Of a stretch of 64,000 nucleotides of DNA, positions 26,939-34,999 are shown piece after piece (positions within the stretch are counted from its first letter, which is position 1; the number at the start of each line of letters is the position of its first letter). Source of the stretch: Candidatus Uabimicrobium amorphum (GTDB taxonomy: Bacteria; Planctomycetota; Uabimicrobiia; Uabimicrobiales; Uabimicrobiaceae). The position numbers were made by a program, and so were the translations under genes. Below the pieces are notes generated by a model. It had not been told where the DNA came from. It searched no databases and saw only the letters and a list, made by a program, of their open reading frames with translations. The DNA is taken from the NCBI RefSeq assembly GCF_009002475.1, contig NZ_AP019860.1:5594501-5658500 (forward strand), written 5' to 3'.

Positions 26939-27237
26939 TGAGAAAATATATACTTGATTTTATGTTTAATGAACGAACAGGTGCGACGAATATCGTTGTT
27001 GATTTTCACGATCAAAGTATGACAGCGCTTGAAATTAATGAGGGAATTCGCGATGGTTCTCTACGTGACGAATTGCTGGAAGTTGTCGAAGATTTCTTTG
27101 GAGATAAAATTGCCAACGACGTACGCAATGGTAAGATTGATATGATATGTCTCGATGATCATCCACAAGAAAAACAAATTGAGAGCAGTGGAAATCGCAA
27201 CGAGGAGCATTCAACGCAAGAGGAAAATTTACAGTGA
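26938..27237 (+). CDS. small acidic protein of unknown function in the radical-SAM module
   Basis: A 99-aa protein. Residues 1-80 form a compact alpha/beta-looking unit (RKYILDFMFNERTG..., GSLRDELLEVVEDFFGD). The last 20 residues are a polar, Glu/Gln-rich tail. It starts within the stop of the radical-SAM gene and its own stop overlaps the next GTG start by 4 bp, so the three are translationally coupled. There is no Cys pair, metal motif or membrane helix. Its size and coupling to the radical-SAM gene would suit a substrate or carrier, but nothing in the sequence proves that. Confidence 0.6.
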   Translation: MRKYILDFMFNERTGATNIVVDFHDQSMTALEINEGIRDGSLRDELLEVVEDFFGDKIANDVRNGKIDMICLDDHPQEKQIESSGNRNEEHSTQEENLQ

Positions 27238-28136
27238 GGCAAAAATATATTCTCGAGCGTCTACTTTTACGATACATTGCAAGTGTAAATACTCTTTCTC
27301 CACAAAAAGTACCTATTTTCGATGGTGTGGTGTTACCCAGTCAATTGAAATTTACCGAAGAATTTATAGATCACTATTCGCAGATGGCGCAAAAAATTGT
27401 ACTGCACCGACTTGTCGAAACCTTTTCGTGGCGCACATTTTTTTTCAGTAAAGACGATACTACTTACCGATGTACCGTTGCTGATCCGATGTTTTGGCAG
27501 GATATTCAATTTTGTTTTACGCAAAAAGGTGCCAATGCATTATGGCTGTACTATACAAAAAAACAAGTGTCATGGGAATCTCTCAATCCTTGGGATGCTA
27601 TGTTTATCAGTATGGTTGTTCCACAAATAGTGGGGAGTTGTTACTCGGATGAGTGGTTACTAAGCAATGATGCTCATTGGTTAGTTATTGCCTACTTCAT
27701 GATTACGCGCAAAGAAAATTTTACCTATCGTCACATTCCTCACAGTGCCTATTTACACAACTTTAAAAAAATTGTTTATCCGCTACGCTTTTTACTAATT
27801 GAGTTAGTGGCGAATTCCTATGGGAAAATCTGGAAAGTTCTCGATGATGTTCAGCAATCTAGCTCTGATGGTTATTGGGACAGCGGTTATCGTTACGATT
27901 TGGATTTACGCGATCGCAAATTCTGGACTTGGCTTCAAGATATGGAAACTCACTTGGACATCGAAGTGGTCACTAAGGCTTATGAATATTGGTGTAATGA
28001 AGGAATTATCGGGTACGACGATAGTGATTTTCTACAGAAAAACGAACGAGAATGGCAGTTGTTTAAAAACATTAGTGGTTTAAAAGAGATGAAGAAATCT
28101 TTAGGATCTATAAATCTGTTAGGAGAAAATAAATGA
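27234..28136 (+). CDS. unknown 300-aa protein of the ternary-type cluster
   Basis: It starts at a GTG that overlaps the previous stop (GTGA) and ends with an ATGA overlap with the next gene. It is soluble and rich in aromatic residues (Trp, Tyr, Phe), mostly helical, for example FWQDIQFCFTQKGANALWLY and SYGKIWKVLDDVQQ. No known motif is recognised. The double 4-bp overlap shows that it belongs to the same translational unit as the radical-SAM and 99-aa genes. It may be one of the lineage-specific X components of MoxR-vWA-FtsH systems, judged by position only. Confidence 0.55.
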   Translation: MRQKYILERLLLRYIASVNTLSPQKVPIFDGVVLPSQLKFTEEFIDHYSQMAQKIVLHRLVETFSWRTFFFSKDDTTYRCTVADPMFWQDIQFCFTQKGANALWLYYTKKQVSWESLNPWDAMFISMVVPQIVGSCYSDEWLLSNDAHWLVIAYFMITRKENFTYRHIPHSAYLHNFKKIVYPLRFLLIELVANSYGKIWKVLDDVQQSSSDGYWDSGYRYDLDLRDRKFWTWLQDMETHLDIEVVTKAYEYWCNEGIIGYDDSDFLQKNEREWQLFKNISGLKEMKKSLGSINLLGENK

Positions 28137-28711
28137 GTCGCGCATATCGCATTAAAGTCGCAGGCATGCATATGAATCTTCACGAAGATCAAAATGTAAT
28201 ACTGGACATTGATTTACTTCCCATCCTCGATAAAGAGAGTATGCAGGAAATTTTAACCAATGAACTCAAGAAAGTCGGTGGAAATGAAGTTGATGGGAAA
28301 ATACACATCGAGCCTAAAAAAAATGTCGTATATAAAATCGACCCACAGGAGCAAAAATTAGAAATAGATGTGACCAATCTGAAAAAAGATTTAGATATTT
28401 ACGTGGAGGAAGAGTCTCTGTCACGTAAAATTAAAACTTTGGCAAAAGGTGGTTGTATCGAAATTGATGCTGACTCCGATATGATGGAAGAGCTAACCGA
28501 ACGTATTGGTGGACGATTAGAGCAAGCAGAGAAAGAAATATTGCAAGTTGTGGTGGAGGAGAGTTTGGCGGCTAGACAAGTACTCAATAAAGTTCTCAAA
28601 GAGGTGTATAAAGAAGCGGTAAAGAAAAAAGCGAATTCGATGGGGAATGTTACTTCCATACAAGAATGTGATGAAGATGGAGAGTATCGCGTACGTGTAG
28701 AGATTCAATAA
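28133..28711 (+). CDS. unknown 192-aa component of the ternary-type cluster
   Basis: It begins MSRAYRIKVAGMHMN, runs through a beta-rich half (residues 1-95, with VILDIDLLPIL and KLEIDVTNLKKDL) and a helical half with heptad character (about 115-165), and ends in a short strand (EYRVRVEIQ). The start and general look resemble the small 'FtsH ternary system' X-type proteins, but I cannot confirm this without a profile search. The ATG overlaps the previous stop. A gap of 27 bp separates it from the permease gene. Confidence 0.55.
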   Translation: MSRAYRIKVAGMHMNLHEDQNVILDIDLLPILDKESMQEILTNELKKVGGNEVDGKIHIEPKKNVVYKIDPQEQKLEIDVTNLKKDLDIYVEEESLSRKIKTLAKGGCIEIDADSDMMEELTERIGGRLEQAEKEILQVVVEESLAARQVLNKVLKEVYKEAVKKKANSMGNVTSIQECDEDGEYRVRVEIQ

Positions 28712-28738
28712 AAAAATATCACGTATGAGTATAAGGCT

Positions 28739-29503
28739 ATGAATAATAAAACTTTACATTCTTTTTTTCTGTGGTTTCTGGGATGTTGTGGTTTCGTTGT
28801 ATTTTTGTATTTCGGCGTATTTTCCTACGATGGAGAAACCATCTATTTGTGGGATTATGCCCCAAAATTATTCAAAGATACAAAAACGAGCCTATATTTA
28901 ATAGTACCTGCCATTGCCCTGACAAGTGTTTTCGTCGCGTTGATTTTTGTTGGCCGTTACCTACTATTGCAGGTATCTTGGGGACGAAATACCTTGTTAT
29001 TTATCGCAAATAACTTACCAACAGTTTTTTCTTCTATACCTCTTTTTATTACGGCAATCATTTTTATTCGATATTTCCATTTGGATACCATTCATTCATA
29101 TAACTTTTTTTATGGCATTGCGTGTTTAGCACTTTTTAATGTGGGTTATCTCTACCGAAAATTGGACGCGTGTCTGGGACAGCAGTTACAGAAACCTTAT
29201 GTTGCCTACGCTAAATCGTTAGGAATTTCACAAAAAGATATTTTTTATTACTACGTTTTTCCTGGCCTCGTGCCTCATATTTTCTCGACACTACGCGAAT
29301 TACTTCCTCATATAATTGTAGAGAGTATTGTAATTGAGTATACTTTTTCATACAATGCCCTTTTGCGTTCCGCAGTACAGGCTTTGCAATACGATAATTG
29401 GCACTATCTCTTTATCTTTTTTTATGTTATGATCCTGTGGATTAGCTTTTTTGAAATTGTCTGTCGTACCATAGAGAATAAATACCAAGTTAAAGTTAGT
29501 TGA
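28739..29503 (+). CDS. ABC transporter permease, OppB/OppC-like (BPD_transp_1)
   Basis: A 254-aa inner-membrane protein with about six transmembrane helices. The EAA-type loop that contacts the ATPase is visible as YVAYAKSLGISQKDIFYYYVFPGLVPHI (near 155-182). Family members import oligopeptides, dipeptides or nickel. No ATPase or second permease adjoins it. The only matching solute-binding protein in the window is about 9 kb away at 38413. AAGG precedes the ATG. It may be a leftover or stand-alone permease; whether it belongs functionally to the preceding cluster is unknown. Confidence 0.8.
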   Translation: MNNKTLHSFFLWFLGCCGFVVFLYFGVFSYDGETIYLWDYAPKLFKDTKTSLYLIVPAIALTSVFVALIFVGRYLLLQVSWGRNTLLFIANNLPTVFSSIPLFITAIIFIRYFHLDTIHSYNFFYGIACLALFNVGYLYRKLDACLGQQLQKPYVAYAKSLGISQKDIFYYYVFPGLVPHIFSTLRELLPHIIVESIVIEYTFSYNALLRSAVQALQYDNWHYLFIFFYVMILWISFFEIVCRTIENKYQVKVS

Positions 29504-29510
29504 TATAATT

Positions 29511-31928
29511 ATGGATAAGAATTCACACAACGAATATTTGTACTTTAAATGCGAAAATGGACACGAAAACTACGTATTTAAAAAACCTGATGAAAACACC
29601 TTGCAAAAGAAACAGTGGATTGTCGAGTGTCAACACTGTGATTGGAAATCACAACCGTTTTTTCCTCAATTATTTCAACATAATTCACAGGGGAACTTTT
29701 TGCTATGGATATACACTACGAAAGATGTAAATGCTGTTCACTCCGTATTTAATCTCGAAGTTGCTTCGCAAGCAAAGATTGTAAATCAAGCGCAAGCATC
29801 AACACCAGCAAAAGAGGCAACGCCAACACCAGAGAAACAAGCAGCGCAAACACCAAAAAAAGAGGCAATATCGCCAGTAAAAGAGACAGCAGCAATACCA
29901 ACGCCAACAGATATAAAACTAGACAAATCGGTAGAGAAAATGCCGAAAAGACGTCCAGCAACGATCAAAATGCCGATTATGAATCGCAGCATGTTGAAAG
30001 AGGAGGAGGACAATCCTCTTGAACAAGTTTTTGAAGAACTGGCACCTCCCACTGTTCCACAAAAAAGAGCACGACAACAAACGGTGAAAATGCCGGTGAT
30101 GAATCGAAGCATGCTTGCAGATGACGACGATGACGAAGAAGATCGCGAAGAGACCGTTTCCGTAAAGAGTCCTGTCACCGAAAGAAAAGTACTTAGTGAG
30201 TCCGCAAAGAAAAAAGCAAAACTCCGTGAAACGGTAAAAATACAGAAAAAAGATTTATTAAAAGAAATAGAAAAACCGTCCGTTGTCGGCAGTCAAAATC
30301 AAATAGCTTCTCCCCAGGAAATGAAAGAGTCCGTGGAAGACACCATCGAAGTTTCGATAAAAGATCTTGGACTACAAGAGGTGAAGAACGATCGTGTTGA
30401 GGAAAGTACTCTACAACACAATCGCATTAAACTACAGCAAAACTACGCCGCGATTCTCATTTTGAATTTTTTGTGGCTATTGGTTTTTACCTCTGTGGTG
30501 ATGCTCGCATACCATTTTTTCGACGAACAAAACAATAAAATTGCCCAAGCATTATATTCTGTAAAAGGCGAAATTGCCAATATCGAGTTTCCCGAGTTTC
30601 CCGAGTTTCCACAGCTGCAAATACCAGCCGAAAACGCCGAAGATAAAAAATGGCAAGAAGAGTACCAAAAAGTATACAGGCAATACCGCGATGCCATTAA
30701 AAATTTACAAAAAGAAAAAGACTCGGTAAACAAAAGAGAAAGATCCTACAGAGCACTTCTTGTCACTTACCGAGAAACACAGAAAAAAAATAGTGATCTA
30801 CAAAAAGAATTACAAAAAATTCGCGATGCCAACTACAAATTACAAAAGGAAATTCTCCATCTAGAAAAGCAAAAAAAAAAGACCGTTGATACCCCACCTA
30901 CCCAAGGAAAAGAACTAAACACAAAAATGACCGCTCTTTCGGAAAAAGAGCAAGATTTTTACTTCCCTTTGGTGTCGGATAGCGGAAAGTACATGATCTT
31001 TTACCGCAATGAAGACGCCGGTCGCAAACGTGTACGCCGTTATCTCAAACTTGCTTTTTTGACAGACCAAGGTGTCGGGGAAGAATTTACTTTGTACGAA
31101 ACACCGGTTGTTAGACTCAAAAATGGTGAAGTACCCTTTGTTTATGACTGGAATGGTCGTAACAGAATTGTATTATTGACAAGAATCAAAGGCATTAACT
31201 CCATCCATCGCATCCAATTACGCGTAGACGAAAATAACCAACAAGTATCTGTTCAAACACGTGAATTAGTCAAGACGAAATATCCCATCACCTTAGGTCC
31301 CCCTTCTCTTTCTCCAAACCAACAATTCTTTGCCTACATATATAATAAAGACCGTAAGACGCAAGTGCACATACGTGACATGCTAACAGGTAGTTTACAA
31401 CACTCTATTTCAGGGGGAGGCGACACGTTACGCGCACCTTTGTGGAGTAGTAATAGTCGCTATCTTCTATTTCCCGCGAATGACCTACGCGGCATTATTT
31501 CGTGGGAAATCTCACGAAGTAAGCGCGTGAAAAAACTCGATGCGGATATCTATGGTCGCTACCTTTCCATGTCGCCAGACGGTTCACAGCTTATGTTTCT
31601 GCAAAGTAGTTCTTCCGGTAAAGGAAATGTGGATATTTGTGTTTGGGACTGGCAAAATTTACAGTCACCTATTGAGAAGTGGGTAACAAATACTCGTTCT
31701 ACGGAAAGTTGCAAGATCGTTTGGTTGAATCAGTATTTTGCTTACATTGGCAAAGGTGAAAAAGATAAAATTATACTCGTCGACTACAAAAAACGCCAAC
31801 AACACGAGGTATTTGCGAAGCAAGGAAGAATTGACTGGGTGTCAAAATTACAGAACGACGACATCTTGTTTTCATATCGCGAAGGGCTGTTTAGTCGCCC
31901 ATATACTATACAAGTTAAAGAGGAATGA
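29511..31928 (+). CDS. zinc-ribbon, coiled-coil, propeller membrane protein
   Basis: An 805-aa protein. The N-terminus has a CENGH...CQHC pattern (about 14-45) that could bind zinc. A low-complexity Ala/Thr/Pro/Lys segment (about 85-145) and an acidic region follow. Within them a short motif recurs: TIKMPIMNRSML, TVKMPVMNRSML and a looser TVKIQKKDLL. One transmembrane helix lies at about 312-337, then a coiled coil (about 380-465). The C-terminal 330 residues look like a TolB/WD40-type propeller (SLSPNQQFFAYIYNKD, MSPDGSQLMFLQ). It lies 7 bp after the permease and just before cdsA. The role is unknown. Confidence 0.6.
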   Translation: MDKNSHNEYLYFKCENGHENYVFKKPDENTLQKKQWIVECQHCDWKSQPFFPQLFQHNSQGNFLLWIYTTKDVNAVHSVFNLEVASQAKIVNQAQASTPAKEATPTPEKQAAQTPKKEAISPVKETAAIPTPTDIKLDKSVEKMPKRRPATIKMPIMNRSMLKEEEDNPLEQVFEELAPPTVPQKRARQQTVKMPVMNRSMLADDDDDEEDREETVSVKSPVTERKVLSESAKKKAKLRETVKIQKKDLLKEIEKPSVVGSQNQIASPQEMKESVEDTIEVSIKDLGLQEVKNDRVEESTLQHNRIKLQQNYAAILILNFLWLLVFTSVVMLAYHFFDEQNNKIAQALYSVKGEIANIEFPEFPEFPQLQIPAENAEDKKWQEEYQKVYRQYRDAIKNLQKEKDSVNKRERSYRALLVTYRETQKKNSDLQKELQKIRDANYKLQKEILHLEKQKKKTVDTPPTQGKELNTKMTALSEKEQDFYFPLVSDSGKYMIFYRNEDAGRKRVRRYLKLAFLTDQGVGEEFTLYETPVVRLKNGEVPFVYDWNGRNRIVLLTRIKGINSIHRIQLRVDENNQQVSVQTRELVKTKYPITLGPPSLSPNQQFFAYIYNKDRKTQVHIRDMLTGSLQHSISGGGDTLRAPLWSSNSRYLLFPANDLRGIISWEISRSKRVKKLDADIYGRYLSMSPDGSQLMFLQSSSSGKGNVDICVWDWQNLQSPIEKWVTNTRSTESCKIVWLNQYFAYIGKGEKDKIILVDYKKRQQHEVFAKQGRIDWVSKLQNDDILFSYREGLFSRPYTIQVKEE

Positions 31929-31932
31929 TATT

Positions 31933-32769
31933 ATGTACAGAGTGCGTATTCCCATCGGAATTTTGCTAATCACCATTGTCGCCTTATTAGGATACACGGA
32001 TTATAAAACAAATACAGCATATGCCACAAGTTCGATTATGGGACTTGCTTTGCTCATTGCATTGTGGGAATTTTATGCGATGGCGAAAAATAGAAATTAC
32101 GCGCCATATACTGTTTATGGTTTAATCAGCAGTGCGATCATGGTGGGGATGATGATCTCCAATAAAGTATTTTTAGATCCATTTGCGATTTTGCTTTGTG
32201 GAGTGTTTATCCGTTTTCTATTCGATGTGAACAAAGAAAACGCTCTGGAGAATTGCGCGATAACAGTTTTTGGCCTTGTGTATGTTTATTTTTTATTTAG
32301 TTTTGTGCTACGAATACGCAATATCGGCAGTGAGTTACAACATAACCTCGATGGTTTATACTATCTAGTATTTTTGATTTTTGTATCAAAAAGTATGGAT
32401 ATTGGTGGTTACCTTGTTGGAAAAGCCTTTGGAAAACATAAAATTGTTCGTGGTATTAGTCCAAATAAATCGTACGAAGGGGCAATCGGTGGAATCATTC
32501 TCGCGGTAGGTGTTGCCTATTTATTTCGCGAAAATATTTCTGTCATTCGCGAATCACTTACGCTGACACACACGATTATTTTTGCGTGTTTAATGGCGAT
32601 TCTTTCGTTGCTGGGAGACTTTGTAGAATCTCTCATTAAAAGGCGATGCGACGTAAAAGATTCAAATACTCTTATACCAGAATTTGGTGGTTTGTTAGAT
32701 CTTATTGACAGTTTACTATTAACAGCTCCTATAGGGTATTATTACTTGATATTGTTTATTAGTAATTAA
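31933..32769 (+). CDS. cdsA: phosphatidate cytidylyltransferase (CDP-diglyceride synthase)
   Basis: It makes CDP-diacylglycerol from CTP and phosphatidate, the branch point of phospholipid synthesis, in the inner membrane. From ATG 31933 it has 278 aa; a longer open frame overlapping the previous gene is not needed. About seven transmembrane helices are seen. The CdsA signature is present: GISPNKSYEGAIGG, then GDFVESLIKRRCDVKDS and GGLLDLIDSLLL. The usual HGGxxDRxDS reads FGGLLDLIDS here, a small departure that keeps both Asp residues. The start lies 4 bp after the previous stop. Confidence 0.88.
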   Translation: MYRVRIPIGILLITIVALLGYTDYKTNTAYATSSIMGLALLIALWEFYAMAKNRNYAPYTVYGLISSAIMVGMMISNKVFLDPFAILLCGVFIRFLFDVNKENALENCAITVFGLVYVYFLFSFVLRIRNIGSELQHNLDGLYYLVFLIFVSKSMDIGGYLVGKAFGKHKIVRGISPNKSYEGAIGGIILAVGVAYLFRENISVIRESLTLTHTIIFACLMAILSLLGDFVESLIKRRCDVKDSNTLIPEFGGLLDLIDSLLLTAPIGYYYLILFISN

Positions 32770-32814
32770 TGTGGGCTAGTCACCGTAGCTGTCTTAAAAT
32801 ATAAACCCTTATAG

Positions 32815-32894
32815 TGTCATCCCTGCAAAAGCAGGGATCTAGCGTTTACAAGTCGACTTTACATTGCTGGTTTCCCGCTTACGCGGGAATGACA
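32815..32894. repeat. type-1 palindromic repeat, copy 3
   Basis: An 80-bp element from TGTCATCCC to GGAATGACA. Its hairpins are CCCTGCAAAAGCAGGG and TTCCCGCTTACGCGGGAA. The centre (TTTACAAGTCGACTTTACATTGCTGG) closely matches copy 2. It lies after cdsA and may act as a terminator or mRNA 3'-end structure. Confidence 0.75.
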
Positions 32895-32920
32895 TGGACT
32901 TGCTAGTCTTTATTGAGAAA

Positions 32921-32972
32921 GCTTTCACGCTTAGCTTGGCATGTATGCCGTAATCGTTAGGGGACGGGCACA
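32921..32972 (-). repeat. possible decayed type-2 repeat arm
   Basis: GCTTTCA...CGTTAGGGGACGGGCACAAAT lines up imperfectly with the inverted copy D (GCTTTCAGC...CGATGGTGAGGGCACCAAT). It sits 26 bp after a type-1 copy, as in composite element 1. It is too diverged to be certain. Confidence 0.3.
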
Positions 32973-33012
32973 AATTTTTTAGCTTAAGGTTTTAAAATAG
33001 AATTCATTTACC

Positions 33013-34107
33013 ATGGCACAAAACGCACCATTCTATATTGTGGGAACCATGTCGGGAACCTCCCTGGATGGTTTGGACTTAGCACTTGTACGTTACCAAC
33101 AACAGCGCTATGAAATCATCGATTTTTCCACAGTGGAGTTTTCGGAAAGTTTACACGGTGATTTATGCAAAGTTGTCAGCGAAACTCAAATGGCAATCGA
33201 CTTCTTCATGAAGTTAAACACGGCATATACGCGTTTTGTTGCGAAATCTATTGACGAATTTACCTCTCAGCATATTGATCTGATATCCTTTTCCGGGCAA
33301 ACCATTCGCCACTTACCACAACACTGCGCCACATTACAACTGGGTTGTGGAGGTATATTGTCATCACTCACAAAAACAAGTGTTGTTTGTGACTTTCGTT
33401 CGCAAGATATGGGGGCAGGGGGGCAAGGTGCACCTTTAGTGCCGTTTGTGGATTCGCTCTTATTTGCTGACGTGGCTCCTGTTGCACTTCTAAATATTGG
33501 TGGTATTGCAAATATTACTTACATAAGTGCTGACCAACAATTGATTGCATTTGACACCGGACCAGGCAATATGGTAATCAATGCTCTTGTGCAAAAATTA
33601 TGCAATCGTAAGTATGATGCCAATGGTGAACTTGCTGCACAAGGTAAAATTGATACCACTATTTTACAGCGTTTACTTACACATCGTTATTTTGGTTTGC
33701 CAATACCCAAGTCGACAGGACGTGCCGATTTTGGAGCAAATTTTGTGGATTATTTTTTGGAAAATACTTCACATATGAGTGTCGAAGATCGCATTGCACT
33801 TGCGACAGAACTTTCTGCCGCAAGCATCTCCGAAGCTATAAATGAGCATTGTCCCAAACCCGGAAAAATTATTGTGAGTGGTGGTGGAAAACACAATGAG
33901 ACTCTGATGAACTCTTTGTACAATAGGTTACCTTTATGGCAATTTACCCCGATCAATGATTATGGTATTACCGAGGATGCGAAAGAGGCTTTGGCATTTG
34001 CGATACTCGGACACCGCGCATATATAGGGCGCAATAATCATATCCCACAAGCCACTGGGGCGGATAGAGAATTGATTCTAGGAGCGATATACCATGCAGG
34101 CAAATGA
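33013..34107 (+). CDS. anmK: anhydro-N-acetylmuramic acid kinase
   Basis: A 364-aa cytoplasmic enzyme that phosphorylates and opens 1,6-anhydro-MurNAc to give MurNAc-6-phosphate during cell-wall recycling. The ATP-binding start MSGTSLDGLDLALVRY (about 13-28), DFRSQDMGAGGQGAPLVP, LNIGGIANITY and FDTGPGNM are all typical AnmK signatures, and the length is normal. Its 3' end overlaps murQ by 14 bp. MurQ uses the AnmK product directly, so the two genes form a pathway operon. Confidence 0.96.
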   Translation: MAQNAPFYIVGTMSGTSLDGLDLALVRYQQQRYEIIDFSTVEFSESLHGDLCKVVSETQMAIDFFMKLNTAYTRFVAKSIDEFTSQHIDLISFSGQTIRHLPQHCATLQLGCGGILSSLTKTSVVCDFRSQDMGAGGQGAPLVPFVDSLLFADVAPVALLNIGGIANITYISADQQLIAFDTGPGNMVINALVQKLCNRKYDANGELAAQGKIDTTILQRLLTHRYFGLPIPKSTGRADFGANFVDYFLENTSHMSVEDRIALATELSAASISEAINEHCPKPGKIIVSGGGKHNETLMNSLYNRLPLWQFTPINDYGITEDAKEALAFAILGHRAYIGRNNHIPQATGADRELILGAIYHAGK

Positions 34108-34999
34108 GAAACTGCCGGAAACAGAGCAACGATTAGAGGCCTCGAAAAATTTGCACACCATGACAATTTCGCAAATAACTGACCTGATGATTGCAGAAGA
34201 ATATCATGTGATTGCAGCGTTAAAAAATTGCCAAAAAAGCCTGGAAGATCTTATTGAACAAACTGTACAGTGTTTCACCAAAGGCGGTCGATTATTTTAT
34301 GTAGGTGCGGGAACTAGTGGACGTTTGGGAGTTCTCGATGCCAGCGAATGTCCGCCCACATTTCGCGCACCACATGAGATGGTGCAAGGAATTATCGCAG
34401 GAGGAGACGTTGCCTTGCAGAAAGCTGTCGAAGGAGCCGAAGATTCAGAGGAGCAGGGGGGAATTTCTATTACAAAGCGGCAGATTACAAAGGACGATAT
34501 CGTGGTAGGAATTGCCGCAAGTGGACGTACTCCTTTTGTCCACGGAGCCTTAAAAGAAGCTAAGCAGCTTGGCGCACATACAGGACTTGTGACCTGTATC
34601 ACATTGGAAAAACCATCGTATGTAACACATCTAGTCTGTGCTGTTGTGGGGGCTGAAATTCTCAGCGGCTCTACACGATTGAAAGCCGGAACGGCAACAA
34701 AACTTATTCTCAACATGATTACTACCGTGTCAATGGTGCGTCTGGGAAAAGTGTACGAAAATTTAATGGTCGATTTACATGCCAGTAACGCAAAATTGCA
34801 CAAACGTGCAAAGCGCATCTTTATGCAAATTGTAAAAAATTCTGATGAGGATTATGCCCGTGACACACTCGAAAAAGCAAATTGGGAAGTGAAAACGGCG
34901 GTGGTGATGGCTTTGTGCAATTTTTCTTATAAAATGGCGAAAGAAGCTTTGCACAACAACAATAATACCTTACACTTGGTTCTGAAGAACAATGGATGA
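34094..34999 (+). CDS. murQ: N-acetylmuramic acid 6-phosphate etherase
   Basis: A 301-aa enzyme of the SIS-domain family that cleaves the lactyl ether of MurNAc-6-P to give GlcNAc-6-P and D-lactate. The signature VGAGTSGRLGVLDASECPPTF (about 73-93) and the following GIIAGGDVAL and AASGRTPFV blocks are clear. AGGAG lies about 10 nt before the ATG inside anmK. It overlaps anmK by 14 bp and the next gene by 8 bp. Confidence 0.97.
   Translation: MQANEKLPETEQRLEASKNLHTMTISQITDLMIAEEYHVIAALKNCQKSLEDLIEQTVQCFTKGGRLFYVGAGTSGRLGVLDASECPPTFRAPHEMVQGIIAGGDVALQKAVEGAEDSEEQGGISITKRQITKDDIVVGIAASGRTPFVHGALKEAKQLGAHTGLVTCITLEKPSYVTHLVCAVVGAEILSGSTRLKAGTATKLILNMITTVSMVRLGKVYENLMVDLHASNAKLHKRAKRIFMQIVKNSDEDYARDTLEKANWEVKTAVVMALCNFSYKMAKEALHNNNNTLHLVLKNNG

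Noticed and set aside
29786..30178. 130-aa minus-strand Ser-rich frame
   Set aside because: It is the complement of the low-complexity Ala/Thr/Lys/Asp region of the plus-strand propeller protein.
31738..31932. 65-residue N-terminal extension of CdsA
   Set aside because: It overlaps the end of the previous gene in another frame, and CdsA proteins begin at the first membrane helix, as from ATG 31933.
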